DNA from: an uncultured Prevotellaceae bacterium
GTDB taxonomy: Bacteria; Bacteroidota; Bacteroidia; Bacteroidales; Bacteroidaceae
DNA length: 62,032 bases
Assembly: GCA_902786665.1 (NCBI GenBank)
Contig: CADADN010000014.1
Span: forward strand, 1 to 62,032
Direction of reading: 5' to 3'
Shown here: in pieces, positions 59,544-62,032 of the stretch
Numbering within the stretch: the stretch's first letter is position 1
Layout: the number at the start of each line of letters is the position of its first letter
Notes under the pieces: generated by a model
Database searches by the model: none
Told to the model about the DNA's origin: nothing
Seen by the model: only the letters and a program-made list of their open reading frames with translations
Position numbers and translations under genes: made by a program

Positions 59544-60176
59544 TTATAGCTCAAATCTGTATCCCACAGTCAACTGAATCACCCGGTTGTGAATCTTGAC
59601 GGCGTCATATTTTGTCGCGTTTGTCAAACCGAGATTATAGCGGGCGTCTATTTGAATGGCACCTATGTCATAAGACAGGCCGATGGGAATGCTAAGGTCA
59701 AATGTCTTGAACCAAGTCTCGTCGGTAGAGGTGTCTATCCAGTTCCCATGCTCATCTTTTGTTTCCTCGTCGATGTGCTTCTTCAGCGCAAAACCAGGCT
59801 GCAAACCCACATGAAAGGCAAAGTCGGGAGCAATGTAGATATTGGCCGTCAAGGGGATGTTGAGGTAGTGCAGCGTGGAGGATGTGTTGCGGAATTCAGG
59901 ATTGTCCTTGGTCTTTGTTCCCTGGTTGGAATAAAGCAGTCCGCCCGACAAGCTGAACCGTTCGTAAAGTTGGTACTCTAATTCCGCGCCAGCCACAAAT
60001 CCAACCTTGTTCGTATATTCCATCTTCCCGTTTTCAGCAATATAGATGTCTGGATCTGTAAGTTTTGCTATGTTGATACCTACCTTGGGTATTAATGTCC
60101 AACTGCCTGTTTCTCTTTGAGCATTGCCAATAAAAGGCATTGCGAGCATTGCTAAGATGAAAAGGTTTCTCTTCAT
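59544..60176 (-). CDS. PorT-family outer-membrane beta-barrel protein
   Basis: 210 residues. Signal peptide (KRNLFILAMLAMPFIGNA), then amphipathic strands typical of the PorT/OMP_b-brl family (WTLIPKVGINIAKLTD, KVGFVAGAELEYQLYERFSL, LNIPLTANIYIAPDFAFHVG) ending VIQLTVGYRFEL with a terminal hydrophobic residue. Function unknown. Confidence 0.85.
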   Translation of the reverse strand: MKRNLFILAMLAMPFIGNAQRETGSWTLIPKVGINIAKLTDPDIYIAENGKMEYTNKVGFVAGAELEYQLYERFSLSGGLLYSNQGTKTKDNPEFRNTSSTLHYLNIPLTANIYIAPDFAFHVGLQPGFALKKHIDEETKDEHGNWIDTSTDETWFKTFDLSIPIGLSYDIGAIQIDARYNLGLTNATKYDAVKIHNRVIQLTVGYRFEL

Positions 60177-60324
60177 GTTGTTATGGATTTATATCACAAG
60201 AATAACGGCTCTCAGATATTTTTATTGTGCCCTTGTCACCATCAGGCAAGAGGAAGAAATCCGCAAGCATCGGGCTAATGGCCATCTCCCAATGTTTGAG
60301 GTTGTCTCTCCATTTGAATGATCA

Positions 60325-60825
60325 TCAAGAATAGCGTTGCTTTATCGTTTCTATCAACATATAGGTGTCTCGTGTCGTCTCAATAGACGAAACGACGTTG
60401 TTTCCATGACCCTCCACGGCATCGACAAACGCTTGTATCTCGTTGAAGTACAGGTGCCGGGGATGATGGAGACGGACGGCTTTGATGACACGACGGGGAG
60501 CCAGGCAATTGGAAAGCAGCGTGTAGTTAGGGTGATGCTCTTGGAACCATGCCATGATTTCCCCCACCTGTGGGTGGAGGATGAACTCGCCGCTCTCCAA
60601 CCCAACGGTCGTGTGTCGTGTCACACATCGGCTTTCCATCACTTGTTGTATGTCATCAATCGAAAGATGTTCCACTTTCTTCTTCCAGATGTTGCAGTGC
60701 TTGCATTGCGACTGGCAAGCCGTGGTGGCATAAATCATCAGTTGCGACAGCCTCTTGTGTCGAGGTCGCATGACGTTGTTCAGATAGAGGCAGCCATTGT
60801 ATGCATAATCAAGAATTGAATACAT
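60325..60825 (-). pseudogene. Truncated radical SAM protein
   Basis: 166 residues with the radical SAM cluster motif ACQSQCKHCNIW (CxxxCxxC) and a following LSIDDIQQV helix. The first few strands of the barrel follow, then the sequence stops (RDTYMLIETIKQRYS). Radical SAM domains need about 200 or more residues, so the C-terminal half of the barrel is missing. The internal match LYFNEIQAFVDAVEGHGNNV suggests a deletion. Probably inactive. Confidence 0.6.
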
Positions 60826-61215
60826 AAAAATTTGTTTTCATATATATAGTCTGAGATTGCAACGAATGACTGCACGGTTGGTAGGCAATTTCTCCACACC
60901 ATCAAGAAGAATCGTGGATCATGGGAACCGTCCCATAATCCACGATTTGCTCTGTTGATAGTTCCATAACTGTGATGCCTATGATTCTTGATTGCTGCCG
61001 CATCTTCATTCCCGTTAGACAGAGTCTACGAGAATGTCATCGCGCGGGTCGACCATCAAATGGAGTTCCTTGACAAATCGACGATAGCCTCTTCATCTTC
61101 GAATGGATCACAAGAACCGTCCCCATGGTCCAACATGGTCCAATAATGAGGGCGGTGCCAGCACAAGGCCGACGACCGCCCATCCAAGTGAGAGAGTTTT
61201 ATGTACGATTCTTTT
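60826..61215 (-). mobile_element. Decayed REP-associated transposase 3' end with its hairpins
   Basis: No intact gene in 390 nt. At 60910-60946 a 16-17 bp hairpin (AATCGTGGAT, CATGGGA, ACCG, TCCCAT, ATCCACGATT) contains the GGGAACC/GGTTCCC phrase. At 60955-61040 the minus strand matches the helix-turn-helix end of the remnant at 44098 but is frameshifted. At 61110-61130 GGGGACGGTTCTTGTGATCC (minus strand) resembles the ends that flank RAYT transposases. Confidence 0.55.
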
Positions 61216-62032
61216 TCAATATCCCATTCGTGATGTATCCACTTCCTTCTTTTTCTTCTCCTTGAAGTCGCCGAGGCGGTAGATGGCGGTGAGGGAATAG
61301 TTGGTGTAAGGCATCCAGACGCGCATGGTGTAGTCTTGATTGACTATCGTGGAGCGGGTGTCGATGTGGGCATTCAGGATATTTTCACCCTTGGCCACGA
61401 GACTCCATTTCCCGTTATTGGAGGTGTAGCGGAGGGTGGCATTGAGTCGCAGGAAGGGGGTGATGTCGTAAAGACCCTGGATGGCCTTTGTCTGGAAAAA
61501 TGGATTGAGGGTGAACTGTATGTTATGCTTTTGCGACAGTCGGGCGACGGCCATGCCGCCGAGGATGCCAGAGAGACAAGTGCGGTCGATGGGCAGGTCG
61601 AAGAAGATGGTCTTGTCGTGGCGATAGAGGGCGGTGGCCATGACGTTGCCGTTAAGCCAGCTGCCAACACGGAACTGTGCCGATGCTTGCAGGCCGAAGT
61701 AGTTGGAATAGTCGAAGTTGGTCTCCTTCATTACTACGGCCATGCGGTCGGAGGGCTGATAGGCCATCTGCACGAAGTAGTCGGGCTCCAGCATGGCAAA
61801 GGCAGAGAAGGTGTATTTGCGGTTGAGTTGCCACATCAGGTTGATATTGTATTCCGACATCGGCTTCAGGTCGGGATTGCCCCATATCTCGCTGTAGGCC
61901 GAGGTGTAGTAGATGCTGCTCATCGTGCTCCAATAGGAGGGATAGACGGCCTCGCTGCTGAACGCGAGGTTGAGCATGTTCTTGGCATTGATGTTCCACA
62001 TGGCGTTGAACTGCGGATAGATGCGCCACTCG
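61216..62032 (-). CDS. Outer-membrane beta-barrel protein (TonB-receptor-like), 3' part
   Basis: The frame is open to the window edge (EWRIYPQFNA precedes the first Met), so only the last 270 or so residues are seen. They are barrel strands of the OMP_b-brl_3 type: PSYWSTMSSIYYTSAYSEIW, GNPDLKPMSEYNINLMWQLN, NYFGLQASAQFRVGSWLNGN, ending TAIYRLGDFKEKKKKEVDTS. The GNPDLKP signature is standard for TonB-dependent receptors of Bacteroidota. The end is unusual in having a charged KEKKKKE tail after the last strand. N-terminal plug not visible. Confidence 0.82.
   Translation of the reverse strand, partial: EWRIYPQFNAMWNINAKNMLNLAFSSEAVYPSYWSTMSSIYYTSAYSEIWGNPDLKPMSEYNINLMWQLNRKYTFSAFAMLEPDYFVQMAYQPSDRMAVVMKETNFDYSNYFGLQASAQFRVGSWLNGNVMATALYRHDKTIFFDLPIDRTCLSGILGGMAVARLSQKHNIQFTLNPFFQTKAIQGLYDITPFLRLNATLRYTSNNGKWSLVAKGENILNAHIDTRSTIVNQDYTMRVWMPYTNYSLTAIYRLGDFKEKKKKEVDTSRMGY

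Overview
The window looks like a chromosomal segment of a Bacteroidota bacterium, most likely Prevotellaceae. The evidence is the many TAnnTTTG-type -7 promoters, a DPP7-type S46 peptidase, PorT-like outer-membrane barrels, BspA-type leucine-rich repeats, a FISUMP-like secreted protein, tandem FKBP isomerases, a DUF4254/GT9 pair and a succinate-type CoA transferase. Housekeeping genes alternate with clearly accessory DNA.

Left end (1-9.9 kb): an accessory array of 5'-truncated RHS genes. Each consists of a GC-rich RHS core fragment, an AT-rich C-terminal toxin tip and a small exported candidate immunity gene. Two tips are JAB/JAMM metalloprotease-like, one resembles polymorphic toxin type 44, and one is an orphan DUF4329-like tip followed by two NTF2-fold (YbbC/YhhH-like) lipoproteins. 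A short repeat (GGGGAC, about 10 nt, TTGAT) sits at nearly every module border. Two copies of a 184-bp multi-hairpin repeat lie in the array, and two palindromic elements are inserted in frame in the third RHS fragment.

Middle (9.9-46 kb): core genes. These are rnc-fabF-acpP; DUF4254-GT9-rubredoxin; a BspA-like LRR protein; a U32 peptidase; sufE with a SpoU methyltransferase; lemA-DUF2207; a CoA transferase; a GH13 lipoprotein; a Schlafen AlbA-WYL protein; azlCD; a HAD-like protein; a KDG-type sugar kinase; a flippase; dpp7; a nucleoside kinase; a DEAD helicase; three FKBPs; a sirtuin; an SH3 protein; and two large uncharacterised proteins. Between the CoA transferase and the GH13 gene (23.1-23.4 kb, minus strand) is a promoter-to-terminator unit in which a Gln-like tRNA 3' half precedes its 5' half. 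The halves are joined by complementary extensions. This looks like a circularly permuted tRNA-like RNA and is the most unusual item in the window.

Right end (46-62 kb): a two-component system (histidine kinase plus a receiver-Fis regulator) is divergent from an efflux cluster of TolC-like, HlyD-like and FtsX/MacB-like permease genes and an ATPase. Two permease genes have shrunk to under 250 bp, yet they keep a shared promoter and a 15-bp palindrome that is also present, degenerate, upstream of the TolC-like gene. A AAA ATPase, surface proteins, a truncated radical SAM gene, decayed REP-associated transposase ends and the 3' part of an outer-membrane barrel gene finish the window.
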